From: Manihot esculenta
Taxonomy: Eukaryota > Streptophyta > Magnoliopsida > Malpighiales > Euphorbiaceae
Direction of reading: 5' to 3'
Assembly: GCF_001659605.2 (NCBI RefSeq)
Contig: NC_035163.2
Coordinates: 33,196,158 to 33,260,157, forward strand
DNA length: 64,000 bases
Shown: one piece after another, positions 22,795 to 35,720 of the stretch
Layout: each line of letters starts with the position of its first letter
Position numbering within the stretch: the first letter of the stretch is position 1
The notes under the pieces: model-generated
What the model saw: only the letters and a program-made list of their open reading frames with translations
The model's database searches: none
What the model was told of the DNA's origin: nothing
Program-made: the position numbers and the translations under genes

Positions 22795-23973
22795 TGTGCA
22801 TGCTTTTGTGAACCTTGGTGTTTCTCTTTCCTTAGTTACTCTAAAGAGTCGTCGAGGGGTTGGGTTGATAACTTCTAGGCTAGAGTGTTCTCTCAGGGTC
22901 AGTGGACCCAAGTGTGATCCATCTGAGGCAGAGTCAGTCTGCCGGTTCAGTTCAGGGGTCAACTGAGGGTAGAATCCATCCACCCGATTTTGAGGTCTTG
23001 GACTTGAATGTTCAGACGTCACTCTCGGAATGGATTGGGTTTCTACTTGTGGTGCTACCTTGGTCCGTAGAGACTAGGTGGCCAGGTTCAGAGGACAGGA
23101 TGGGTCAGAGGTAGTCTTTTGAGGGGACAGTGTAGGTTGCCTAGAAGTTTGATGTCAGCCTGTCAGGCTCATAGGGTGCGTAGGAGGGGTTGTCAGAGGG
23201 TTCTAGTTCTTGCTGGAGAGTTAGTAGTTGGGTCGGGAACCAGCCTCAGTGATAGTAGTAGTTAGAGAGTTCTTAGATGTCTGCCTAGACGAGCTGTCAG
23301 GTTTACCATCGGTTAGGGAGTTAGAGCTTGGAATAGGAGTGGTGTCTGGACCCAGAACCATTTCTATCATTCCCTACAGGTTGGCACCTGCAGAGTTTTG
23401 AGTTGGAGGAGCAACTGCAGGAGTTAGTAGATGAGAGTTTCATCCGACCTAGTCACTCTCCTTGGGGTGTTCTAGTGCCGGTTTTTGTGGAAAAGAAGGA
23501 TGGATCCTTGCGGATCAGAAGAGAAGATCAGAGTAGCGCAGTGGAAGCAGGAGGAGTTTCAGGAGGAGGTTGAGGTATTGCTTGAGGTGTCTCCTTTGAG
23601 AAGGGTGATTCATAAGGGAGAGAATCCATTCGGATTTCCACGTTCCACTTTATGAAAGTTCGTGTCAGATCCAAGTAGGGTTCTTGAGGAACCAGAGGTG
23701 GAGGTCCCAAGGGATCTCACCTGAGTTGAGCAGCTATTGTGGATCATGGACACATCAGTTAGTTAGTTTTGGAACAAGGAGATTCAGAGGGAGAGGTCCT
23801 GTAGAATCACCCCAGTTTGAGGAGTGTTCTTAGGAGAACCAGGAGTTTTGACTCCGGCAATGCCGTGTCTCTTTTAGGAGAAAGTTTAGAGGTCTTGCTT
23901 GCTTGATTGCTTGCTTGATGTGTATGTACGATGATATGTTCTTATGTTATGTTTTTATGCATGAGTAGTTGAG
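22795..23973 (+). pseudogene. pol: E3 pol remnant: protease, RT start and integrase tail scraps
   Basis: Nucleotide-level matches to the autonomous pol can be followed with many stops and shifts. Protease-region words (CAGGGTCAGTGGACCCAAG) are near 22890 and the RT start (TTGGCACCTGCAGAG, TCTCCTTGGGGTG) at 23380-23500. At about 23512 the sequence jumps from RT to the end of integrase (GAGGTGTCTCCTTTGAGAAG, near 23585). RT core, RNase H and the integrase catalytic domain are missing. No functional enzyme can be made. Confidence 0.8.
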
Positions 23974-24011
23974 GAACATTCGGGGACGAATGTTCTGTAA
24001 GGGGGGAAGAA
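23974..24011 (+). other. Stem-loop and polypurine tract of E3
   Basis: A perfect 9-bp stem (GAACATTCG and CGAATGTTC) with loop GGGA occupies 23974-23995. The polypurine tract AAGGGGGGAAGAA (23999-24011) ends at the LTR. Both survive although the proteins have decayed, consistent with cis-acting roles. Confidence 0.8.
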
Positions 24012-25988
24012 TGTAATACCCGGCTAGAATCCGGCATCGGAATTCCTGCCCTCCGGCGGAATCTAGGGTGTTGGATCTCTCTAGAAGGGTAAAATGTATT
24101 TTCTAAAATGTTTTCACATGATTTCATGGTTTTAAAGGGAAATGAATTGAGTTTTGAAAAGGAAAAGACCAAGGAGGCGTTTGCCAGGTTCGGCCGCCGA
24201 AAGTGAAGTTCGGCCGCCGAACATGGAAAGGTTTCGGGAGTGCTTTTGGCCTCCGAAAGTCTTGTTTAAACGAGCCAAGGTTCGGCCGCCGAAAGTCAAG
24301 TTCGGCCGCCGAACATGCATGAGTTTAGGGGGCACGTTAGGCTGCCGAAGGTCTTCGACCAGGCCACCTATAAAAGGCCCTCAGATCGGAAATGGGTGAG
24401 TTTTCTCCCCATTCTCGAGCTCAGGTGAGTTTATGCCTTCCTTTGGTCGTTTTCGTGTTTTCTCTACCCATCTCTCAAGTTTTTCATGATTTCTACCCTT
24501 GTGTTTGAAGATTTAAAGCTTAAAAGGAGTTTTGGGAGCTTGGAGCTTTTGGAGCTTGGATTCTCCACACCTCCGAGTTAGGGGTCACACCACCCTCGAT
24601 CTTCAAGAGGTAAGTGTAGATCCTTGCTTCCCTAGTGTTTTCATGAAGTTTTATGAAGTTTTTGATGGTTGAGTATGGGTAGATATGCATGTTTAGGTTT
24701 ATGTGGGTTTTATACCCAATGAATGTTATATGATGTTTGTGTTGAGGAGTTTATGTTAGTTTATGCTCCTTTATGCTTGTGAGAGTGAGTATACATGATT
24801 GGGAGAGAGTATGTGAGGATTTGGGTATATTTGAGTTTGGTTTTTGGCTTGGCAGAATCGGACCTGTCGTCCAAAGGGGACCAGGTTCGGCCGCCGAAAG
24901 GAGTTTCGGCCGCCGAACCTGCATGGGAGGCAGTCTTTAGGCTGCCGAATGTGCCCCCGAAGGAGGGACTTTCGTTTCTGTCTAAGGGTTTCGGCCGCCG
25001 AACCTGCCGCCGAACCTATCCGAGTTTCGTCTCTGGAAGGGACTTTCGGCCGCCGAAGGTGCCGCCGAAAGTGCCCTGTCCAGCCGTTTCTTGGGTGTTT
25101 TCCATGCATGTTTAAGTGAGTTGTTAGAGTATGTTTGGCACCTCATTCGAGTCCACCTGTGTAGGATCGGACCCGAGAGACCGAGGAGGCCATTAGTGCT
25201 AGCAGGTGCAGAGTCAGTCAGCGTCTGCCAGGAGGTGAGTAGAACTAAACTTAATGTTTTATTTTAAGAAATTCTAATGCCTAAAGCATGAGCATGCATC
25301 ATGATTATGTATAGTAGGTTGATTGCACTAGTTCACGAATATGTTGCATTGCATTATTTCATGTTGATGCTGAGGTAGGTTTGGACCAAGGCGACTCCAA
25401 TAGCCCATATCTGTCATTGAGTCTTGTCTAAGTCCTTTGAGAGCCGGACGAGTACCTGTAGGAAAGTCCATGTGAGCTCTCTGTGGACCAGACACCATGT
25501 TATGTCTATGATAGTCCTGTGAGCTTCTTTGGGGAGCCGGGCACCGACAGAGAGATTTTTGGGGTCATGTCCGATCCTTGAGAGTAAAGATGCTAGCAAT
25601 TCAAGAGTACTCTCAGAAAACACTCCGTGGGGAATAGGTATCTGCATGAACCCCGAGACGGACCAGAGAAAGTTATGTGATTTACTTGTGTTATGATGCA
25701 TTTCATGAAAGCATGAAATTAATGAACTGTTTTCTCTGTTTCTACTCACTGGGCTTTTTAGCTCACCCCTCTCCCCTAACCCCAGTGTTGCAGGTTTAAG
25801 TCAGAGCTCAGAAGTCAGCAGGGTAAAGATTAAGAGACGTGTGTTTTATGTAATAGTTTATGTTTATGTATCAGTTTAGTAGTTTTAGAAGTGGACATGT
25901 AATATAAGTTGATGTAATGTAATTTGAGATAATGTATGTAGCAGTTAGTAGAGTTAATGTTTATGGATTAGCGTGTGCTTGGCCCTAT
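24012..25988 (+). mobile_element. 3' LTR of E3, part 1
   Basis: It is nearly identical to 19336-21312. It ends in CCTAT (25984-25988), the target duplication of E4, repeated at 42842-42846. Confidence 0.9.
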
Positions 25989-28187
25989 TGTAACGACCCC
26001 AAAAAGGACCGTCACCGGCGCTAGGATTCAGGTCGGCTTAAGGCCGCCAGAACCCGTAGCAAGCCTACTATACTCTCTGTGTACCTGTAACACTCATACA
26101 TGATCATACATTTTCTGTGAAAATAAAACTCTTTTCTGAACCAAGGCTTAACCTGTGCATGCACTATCTCTGTACTCTGTACTCATGTACTCTGTACTCT
26201 GTATCCCTGACTAGAGCTTGCTCTAGATGGGTAACTCATACCTGTTAAGCCTGGTTTTCACATGCAGGAAAACATATATATATATATACAGATCATGTAC
26301 AACACATACATCACTAGGTCAAGCAACAACTATTACATCTCTTTAATATTACATGTCCACTCTACGCTATTACATATCTCTTTACTTTTTCTGTACTCTG
26401 CTGGACTGTCCCTTCCTGTACACTGTACACTGAATACTGAATCTGAATACTGAATCTGAACCTGCAAAACTGGGGTTAAGGGAGTCGGATGAGCTCTATA
26501 GCCCAGTGAGTAGAACAGTAAAACATCTCAGTAAAATATGATCTCATGGAATGCACCATATCACAGACAAGCCACATCAAGAGTAAACCTGTCACCACAT
26601 AGTCCCAGTAACTCTGTGCCAGGGCGTAGAATCGAGCACCTGGTCTTCCTGTCATATATGTATATGTGTATATAACACCTGTGAACTTACCATTGCCAGG
26701 GCGTAGTCAAAGGCTCCTGGACTTTGCTATATACCTGCCAGGGCGTAGTCAAAGGCTCCTGGTCTTTACTATACGTGCCAGGGCGTAGTCAAAGGCTCCT
26801 GGTCTTCCTGTCTGTGACTATTGGATCATTCAGCATTTACTCACATCATCAAATAACAATGCAATGCAACATATTCGTGAATACTAATGCAATCAACCTA
26901 TGGTATAAACATGATGCATGAGATATGCTAAAAGCAATTTGTGATTCAATTAAAAGTCATAAGTTTAGTTCCACTCACCTCTGGCTATCTGGACTGACTG
27001 ACTCTGCAGGCTCTGAAATTCTGGAGCAGTACTCACTGCTGCTCTCTCTGGTTCCTCTGGTCTGTACCTATACAGATGGACTCAAATGAGGGACCAAACT
27101 AACTTATCAATACTTCTATTAACTCCCCAAGAATCCCCTGAAACTCACTTAACTAATCATGCAAAGCATGCAAAAGAAAAGCTGGACAGAACACTTTCGG
27201 CGGCAGGTTCGGCGGCCGAATGTCCTCTCCAGAGACGAAACTCAAGCACCTTCGGCGGCACCTTCGGCGGCCGAATCCCCCCAACAGAGCCGAACATGCA
27301 AAACACTTGGGGGCAAGCTGTGGCAGCCTAAGCTACCATGCAAGAGGTTCGGCGGCCGAATGAACTTTCGGCTGCCGAACCTGAGTTCATCCAGAACTCA
27401 GTTTCAACGGCAAACCATCTCCTTCTTTCCTTCAACTTCTCAAACCATGCAAACTTCATCTCCTCAACATACATATACTCATGTATATGATCACAGGGGT
27501 CCAAAACTAGCTAATAACCCCAAACAACAAAACAAACATAACACATAAACATGTAGCCATGCATAATGCTTTAAAACTACCATTAATACCCTAAGCATGC
27601 AGCTCCTTCCTTTATCCCCATAAACTCAGAAACATATACACATGTTCAAGTGCATCACTTACTTCCTGTAGCAAGAAACTAAACACTCTGAACAAGGGAA
27701 AAACGGATCACCTCTTCTCACACTCTCAAACTCTCTCAAACTCACTTTTTGCTTCAAACCCTTCAAAACTTAGTGAATGAGCACACTTCTGCATGAGCTG
27801 CTCAAAACACTTGCAGATGAGTCATGAAGACGTGGCTAATTCATGGCAAGAATCTGAGGCCAACATCTGTCAAAAGCCATGACTCAGCTTGGCTGGCCAA
27901 CTCATCGTCGGCTGCCCAATGACATGCAAGACCATGCAACATTCGGGGGCCGAACTTCCCTTCGGAAGCCAAACACTTTCGGCGGCCGAACTTACTTTCG
28001 GCGGCCGAACTTGGCTCCTCTGCCTTAGGTCATTTCAACTCATAACTTAGTTCCATTTATCTTAAAAACATTCAAACACATCATAATCCTTAGTAACACA
28101 TAACTCCTACCCTTAGATAGAATCCCAACACCCCGGATTCCGCCAGATAATAGGAATTCCGGTGCCGGATTCTAGCCGGGTATTACA
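25989..28187 (-). mobile_element. 3' LTR of E4
   Basis: It contains the U5 block, a TGTACTC-type simple repeat near 26170-26205, the tandem array at 26695-26808 and inverted-repeat clusters at 27195-27385 and 27945-28010. The block with TGAGTCAT and GACGTGG (27818-27836) takes the place where other LTRs have a TATA box. I see no TATA box nearby. Confidence 0.9.
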
Positions 28188-28224
28188 TTCTCCCCTCCTT
28201 AAGAACATTCGTCCTCGGATGTTC
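28188..28224 (-). other. Polypurine tract and stem-loop of E4
   Basis: The minus strand reads TAAGGAGGGGAGAA against the LTR. The preceding inverted repeat (28203-28224) has arms GAACATCCG and CGAATGTTC with loop AGGA and one internal mismatch, the same sequence as in E6. Confidence 0.8.
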
Positions 28225-28261
28225 CTAAAACACAAAACAAAACACAAGGAGGAAACTAACC

Positions 28262-31200
28262 TTAAAACAAATATGGATACTGCTGGAGCATAGACTCCCG
28301 CGTCTCCCACGTGCACTCTTCTAGATTATGGTGGTTCCACAAAACCTTCACCATCGGAATCTCCTTGTTCCTTAGCTGTCTGATCTGCGTGTCCAGAATC
28401 CGCACTGGCTGCTCTATATAGGTAAGATCTGTATGAATCTCCACCTCAGGCTCACTCAGAACCTGATTCGGATCTGACACAAACTGTCGTAGCATAGAAA
28501 CATGAAATACCGGGTGAATCCTCTCCATAGAAGCAGGTAAATCCAGCTTATACGACACATTTCCGATCCTCTGCAACACCTCAAAGGGTCCAATGTACCG
28601 TGGGGCTAATTTACCTTTCTTCCCAAAACGAACCACTCCTTTCATTGGAGACACTTTCAGCAATACCCAATTACCCTCTTGAAATTCTAACTGCTTTCTA
28701 CGAACGTCTGCATAACTTTTCTGTCTACTCTGAGCTGTTCTGATTCTCTCTCTGATCATGGGCACCATTCTACTGGTAATGTCTACTAACTCTGGCCCTG
28801 CAAGAGCCTTCTCTCCTACCTCTTCCCAGCAAACAGGGGATCTGCATTTCCTCCCATATAATGCTTCATAAGGAGCCATCCCAATGCTAGCATGATGACT
28901 GTTATTGTAGGCAAACTCCACCAAAGGTAGATGCTGCCTCCAAGAACCGCCAAAGTCTAACACACATAGGCGAAGCATATCCTCTATGGTCTGGATGGTC
29001 CTTTCTGACTGTCCATCAGTCTGTGGGTGGAAAGCAGTACTAAAATCCAATCTCGTGCCCATCGCACTTTGCAGACTCCGCCAAAAACGAGAAGTAAACT
29101 GAGGTCCTCTGTCTGAAACTATAGACACTGGAACTCCATGTAATCTCACTATCTCATCCAGATAGACCTGTGCCAACTTATCCACAGAATAGCTACTCCG
29201 TACTGGAAGAAAATGAGCAGATTTCGTGAGTCTGTCCACAATCACCCATATCGAGTCTATCCTGTTGGACGCTACTGGTAAACCCACTACAAAATCCATG
29301 GCTATGTTCTCCCATTTCCACTCTGGAATCGGTAATGGGTTAAGCATTCCTGCTGGTTTCTGATGTTCTAATTTCACCCTCTGACAAACCTCACAGGCTG
29401 TCACGAACTGCGCCACTTCTTTCTTCATGGCTGGCCACCAATAGACTCTTTTCAGATCCTGATACATCTTGGTAGCTCCTGGGTGAACACTATACCTCGC
29501 ATTATGAGCTTCCCTCATAATGTCTTCCTTCACACTGCCCCTATCTGGTACACAAAGTCGACTCCCATAGCGTAGGATCCCTTTACTGTCAAATCTAAAC
29601 TCTACACTATTGCCTGACTGAACAGTCCTGGCAATTTTCATCAACTCAGCGTCCTCATGCTGTCTCTGTGCTATCTGCTCCAGAAACACAGGTGTCACTC
29701 TCATCTGTGCTATCAACGCACCTGTACCAGACAACTCTAGCTGTAATCCCTCGTCAAAGAGCTTATAAAGCTCCATCACAACTGGTCTCCGCTCTGCTAC
29801 TATATGGGATAAACTGCCTAGTGACTTCCGGCTTAGGGCGTCTGCGACAACATTCGCCTTACCCGGATGATACTGGATCTTACAATCATAATCACTGAGC
29901 AATTCAACCCACCTTCTCTGCCTCAAATTCAGCTCTCTTTGACTTAAGATGTACTGTAAACTCTTATGATCAGTGAAGATCTCGCATTTCACTCCGTAGA
30001 GGTAATGCCGCCACATCTTAAGTGCAAAGATAACTGCTGCCATCTCTAGGTCATGGGTAGGGTAAGTCAACTCGTGCTTCTTCAACTGTCTAGAAGCATA
30101 AGCTATTACTCTATCACTCTGCATCAATACACAACCCAATCCCACTCGAGATGCATCACAGAACACTGTGAACTCTTTATTACTAACAGGCAGAGCTAAC
30201 ACTGGTGCTGTTGTCAATCTCCTTTTGAGCTCCTCAAAGCTCTCTTCACACTGGTCTGACCAGATAAATTTCTGGTTCTTCTAAGTCAATTTGGTCATAG
30301 GAGCTGCTATCTTTGAGAAGTTCTGAACGAACCTCCTGTAGTAATCTGCCAGTCCCAGAAAGCTTTTAATCTCAGTCACTGTCGTGGGTCTGGGCCAGTT
30401 AGCTACAGCCTCTATCTTCTTGGGGTCTACCTCAATACCCTCTGCTGATACCACATGTCCCAAGAAGGCAATGCTCCGCAACCAAAACTCACACTTCGAG
30501 AACTTGGCATATAAACCATGCTCTCTCAGTGTCTGTAAAACGATCCTCAGATGCTGGGCATGCTCCTCTGCATTTCTGGAATACACTAAGATATCATCGA
30601 TAAACACAATGACAAAGTGATCCAGAAACTCACTGAATACCCTGTTCATGAGATTCATAAATGCTGCAGGGGCGTTAGTCAACCCGAACGGCATCACTAA
30701 GAACTCATAATGCCCATACCTGGTCCGGAAAGCTGTCTTAGGCACATCTGCCTCTCTGACTCTCAACTGATGATACCCAGATCTCAGATCTATTTTCGAG
30801 AAACAACCTGCTCCAGCTAGCTGGTCAAATAGATCATCAATCCTAGGTAAGGGATACCTGTTCTTGATAGTGACCTTGTTCAACTGTCTGTAGTCGATAC
30901 AAAGTCTAAAGGATCCATCCTTCTTTCTGACAAAGAGCACTGGAGCACCCCAAGGTGAGGTACTAGGGCGGATGAAACCCTTATCTACCAAGTCCTGCAA
31001 CTGTTCTTTCAACTCTGTTAATTCAGGTGGCGCCATCCTGTAGGGAGGAATAGAGATAGGTCTGGTACCTGGCAGTAATTCAATTTCAAACCCTATCTCC
31101 CTATCAGGTGGTAGTCCTGGCAAGTCGTCTGGGAACACATCGAGAAACTCTCGGACTACTGGTACTGTGGCTGGTTCCCTAACCTGACTATCTAGCTCTC

Positions 31201-33208
31201 TCACATGAGCTAGAAACCCCTGACAACCCCTCCTAAGCAAACGACGAGCCTGAAGGGCTGAAATCATACCTCTGGGTGTACCTCTCCTGTCTCCTCTGAA
31301 GACACACTCTGACCCATCCTGGTCTCTGAGACTCACTAGCTTCTCTCGACAGTCCAACGTAGCACTATATGCAGATAGCCAATCCATCCCTAGAATGACA
31401 TCAAAATCTGTCAAGTCTAGAACCACAAGGTCAGCTGGAAGGCATCTACCCTCTATGAATACTGGACTGAAACGATAGACTGACACTGCCACTGATGGGT
31501 CACATCTAGGTCCACTGACCCAGAGAGGATACTCTAACTCAGAACTGATCAAACCCAATCGCTCTATGGCTCTCGAAGCAATAAAGGAATGAGAAGCACC
31601 GGGGTCCATCAAAGCATACACATCAGAACACCCAATGATGAGATTACCTGACACCACTGTGTTCGACGTGTTAGCCTCCTCTTGTGTCACTGTGAAAATC
31701 CGTGCTGGGGCTACCGGATTTCCACCTCGGGAACCTGCTGCTGAAGTAGAGGCTACCCCTCTCCCTCTACCTCTGCCACTAGTCTGAGGCATGACTGGAG
31801 CTGCTGGCCGTACAACTGGCTGTACCACACTGCCTGAACTCATCTGCTGGGATGGTGCAAAAGTCATCTGCGGACAATCCCGAGCAATATGCCCTTCCTG
31901 TCCACATCGAAAACAAGCTGTAGATCCCAACCGACAAACTCCTCCATGTGGTTTTCCGCATCGTCTGCAGACTGGAGCTGTGCCAGAGCTTGAGCCACTA
32001 CCTATTCCCAGACCTGACTTGACTTTACTCCAGAACCCTTTCCTTGTTCCTCTCGCTCTATCCCATCTCTTATTACCTGTAAAACCTGAACTGGGGGCCT
32101 TAGAACCCGAAGCCTGTGCCTTTGACTGTTTCTGAATATTGGCACTAGCTTCCATTTTCCTGGCTGCATCTACTATCGTATGGAAACTCTCCTTTTCGGC
32201 TGGAAGAATCAAGGAAGCATACCTGGGATGCAATCTCATAGTATATCTCCTTGCTTTCTTCTGATCAGTATCATAGGCTTGACCCACGTACTGAAGCAAA
32301 TCCAGGAACTTATCTGTGAATTCATCAACACTCATCTCGTCTGTCTGTCTCAGCTGTTCAAACTCTATGACTTTCATCTCCCTGGAGCTGTTAGGAAAAG
32401 CCCACCCTGCAAACTCATTGGCGAACTCTCCCCATGATATGCTGTCCATTCTAGGCTCCACATAATTCTTAAACCATTCTCTGGCTTTCCTGCACTTTAT
32501 TGTGAAACCTGCCATCTCAATGGCTCTCCTATCATCTGCTCCCAATTCACTGGTGATCATCCGAACTGCTCTGAGGTAATCAAATGGATCATCTCCCGTA
32601 TTGTAATTAGGAGCATCCAATTTCAAGTACTCCGTCATTTGGACTTTACCTCCAGATGAGCTAGGTTCATGTCTGTCAACAACAGGGGCTACTGGTTCTG
32701 GTGGTAGTACTGGTTCATTTGGTTCATTTGGCTCTAGGTGTGCTGCACTTGGATGTATAGGGGAAAATGGATACATAGGATATGGTGGATATGATGGGTA
32801 ATAGTGAGGATATGGCATATATGGCATGTATGTAGGATATGGGTCAAATCGAGAGTACTCCGACATCCCCTCCCTCGGATACTCTTGCTCCTGAAACAAG
32901 GATGGATAGCCAAAACCTGAGGCCTGAGCACCACCCTGTGATTCTCCCATACCTTCCTCAAAACTGCCTATACCCATGCTATCATCTCTAGACTGATCAA
33001 TCTCCATAGCTTCCCTCCTTTCCTCTGATCTTCCTCCCCTAACTGTTCCTCTTCTGCTCTCGTCTACAGACCTTCGAGGGTCTATTGACGTACCTTCCCT
33101 GCTAGATCTCTGAGACCTTGCCCTTGGCAATGCAGGAGGACGAGCAGCTGGTCTCTCATTCTCTGGTGGGACTCCAGTCAATCGAGCTGATCGACGAGTT
33201 CCTCGCAT
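28262..33208 (-). pseudogene. gag-pol: E4 gag-pol polyprotein with a single nonsense codon
   Basis: From the ATG at 33208 ([10 protein letters not shown]) to the stop at 28262 the frame is 4947 nt, exactly the length of the intact E6 gene. Gag, CCHC knuckle, protease, RT, RNase H, integrase and chromodomain are all present in order. The only break I find is TAG at 30281-30283 (codon 976), where E6 has CAG, between RT and RNase H. A truncated Gag-protease-RT could be made, but no RNase H or integrase. E5 sits 39 bp upstream of the start codon, between it and the primer site, which would also disrupt expression. Confidence 0.93.
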
Positions 33209-33247
33209 CTTACTCTGGAAACACAACATATAACATACCACTTTAGC

Positions 33248-35683
33248 TGTAACAGCCCGGAAACCGGTACCCTCTTTGTAACGGCCCAAACTGCTCGGCA
33301 CTAGGATCCAGATCGGCTTAAGGCCGCCGGGACCCGTAGTAAGCCTGCTATGAACTCTGTGTATCTGTTAAAATCCCATACATGATCCGACAGGACTATT
33401 ACTTTTTAAAACTTGTCTTTAAAACTACCAGACTTAACCTTTAAAACACTGTACTATAGGTCCAATCATATGAACCAAATGCTCAGATATACGAATCTGA
33501 ACTAGCCCTCAGGGCTATCTGTAATACACCAGTGATGCTGTACCAAGTAACCTCCATACCCTATGCGCTCTGCAGCATAGAACCCACTCTGTAAGGGTCA
33601 GCATATCATAAGTTAACTTGGCTACCATAGAGTCACAGGAATCAAACCTGATCTTCTCTATTGGCCTCTCTATGGATCACAGGAATCAAACCTGGTCTTT
33701 CCTCCGCACTGGTCTTGGGTCAAGGGAATTAAACCCTGTCTTCCCTCACAGTTATAATTCACTGGGTTTTTGAAACACAACATGTTATTAAGCCTGGTTT
33801 GACTCATTGCTCATCATTAAACTGAAAACAGGATACATGCATAGACAAGGGATTAACATACACTAGACAATAGGCAAAAGCACATTCTAATACATTTATA
33901 CCTTAACTGACTAACTATTACATCACTTTACATATATCCTTTTACATACATCATGTCCACACTATGCTATACACAATCATACTGAAGCCAACACTCTGAT
34001 GCTTCTGACTTCCCAGCTAACCCTGTACCTGCAAAACTGGGATTAAGGGAAAGGGATGAGCTTCTAAAGCCCAGTGAGTAGAAACACTGAAAACAGTTCA
34101 TTCATACGCACTATATATGAAAATGCATCACAACACAAACATCTCAATATATCTTGGATTAGACATGACCCCAAAACTCCCTTGACGGGCTATTGAAGTC
34201 GCCTTGGTCCAATCCCCACTAAGGTAGACATGACCCCAAAAATACCCTCTGTCAACACTGGCCCCCCCAAAGGAGCTACACAGGGCATTCCAATAAGTAA
34301 TTGCCCAACTGACCTGACACAATGACAGGAGCCGAAGCTTAGGCTATTGGAGTCGCCTGGGTCCACCTAATCTCTGATCACATAATATGCAATGCTTCAC
34401 ATTCGTGATTCTAATGCAATCACCCTAATACATATCATAGCATTCATGATGCATGAACTATGCTAAAGCATTATGTTTCTTTAATAAACGATTAAGTTTA
34501 GTTCTACTCACCTCTGCTCCTCTGGCAGATACTGACTGACTCTGCAACTGCTAATCCTGACGACCTCCCTGAACTGTCGGGTCCACTCCTACACAAAGGG
34601 ACTCGAATGAGGTGTCAAACATACTCTTATCAACTCTTAAACAACTCCCCAAAATCCCTCTAAAAACTCATAAAACAATCACATAAAGTATGCATAGGAA
34701 AAACTAGGCAGGACACCTTCGGCGGCACCTTCGGCGGCCGAATGTGCTGGACAGATCCGAAAGTCCATTCTTTCGGAGGCAACCTTAGGCAGCCGAAACT
34801 GCCTTCACAAGGGGTTCGGCGGCCGAATCCTCCCTTCGGCGGCCGAACCTGAGTTCATCCAGAACTCAGCTTCGTGCACAACCATCTCCTGCCAAGCACC
34901 AACTCTACACAATCCTGCATACACAACTCCTCAACTTGCATATACTCTGGTATATGCTCAAAGGGGTCCAAAACTACCTACTAACCCCAACAAAACAGCA
35001 ACTATAACACATAATCATGCTTACACCATGAAAACATCAAAAACTCAACTTTAAAACCTAAACATGCCACTCTACCCTTAACCACTTTAAAAGCTATTAG
35101 AAATCAGTAAAACAAGTATAAAGACTTCCCTTACCTCCTGAAATCAGAAGCTGGACAACCTGAACACCAAGCTATGCACCAACACCTCTTTTCCTTCACC
35201 AAAACACCAAAACTCTCTTCTTTTGTTTCAAAACGTTCTAAACACTTTACCACCCTCAAACCTGTGCATGAGTGATTAAAAGTGTATAGATGAGTCATGG
35301 GAGACGTGGCATAACCCTCTAGCCATGATCTGGAGGCAACAGCTGGCCAAACCACGGACCGAGGCGCATGCACAGCTTAGCCGACCACCCCAGCTTCGGC
35401 TGCCGAAACTGCATGCAAAACCATGCAACTTTCGGAGGCCGAACATAAACTTCGGGGGCCGAACATTGGGCACTTTCGGCGGCCGAACTTAACATTCGGG
35501 GGCCGAACATGACAGAAACTCCTTTGGCCATTTCTCCCTAAAACTCAACTATTTCCTAATCAAACTGTTAAAATACTTTAAAACATTTTAGAAAACCTTC
35601 ACTCTACCCTCAGGAAACCTCTGACATCCTTGAATCCCACCGGACGGTAAGAATTCCGATGCCGGGTTTAGCCGGGTATTACA
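33248..35683 (-). mobile_element. 3' LTR of E5
   Basis: Its U5 end carries a second internal terminus: TGTAACAGCCCGG at 33248, then TGTAACGGCCC about 30 bp further in. Inverted-repeat clusters lie at 34715-34850 and 35395-35510, the latter including GGGGGCCGAAC variants. The TGAGTCAT/GACGTGG block is at 35291-35309. Donors on the minus strand are AG|GTGAGT near 34507-34516 and AG|GTAAGG near 35128-35138. Confidence 0.9.
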
Positions 35684-35720
35684 ATCTACCCCCCTTACAA
35701 AAATATTCGTCCTCGAATGT
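35684..35720 (-). other. Polypurine tract and stem-loop of E5
   Basis: The minus strand reads TAAGGGGGGTAGAT against the LTR, a slightly imperfect polypurine tract. The upstream inverted repeat has arms AACATTCG and CGAATATT around AGGA, weaker than in the other copies. Confidence 0.7.
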
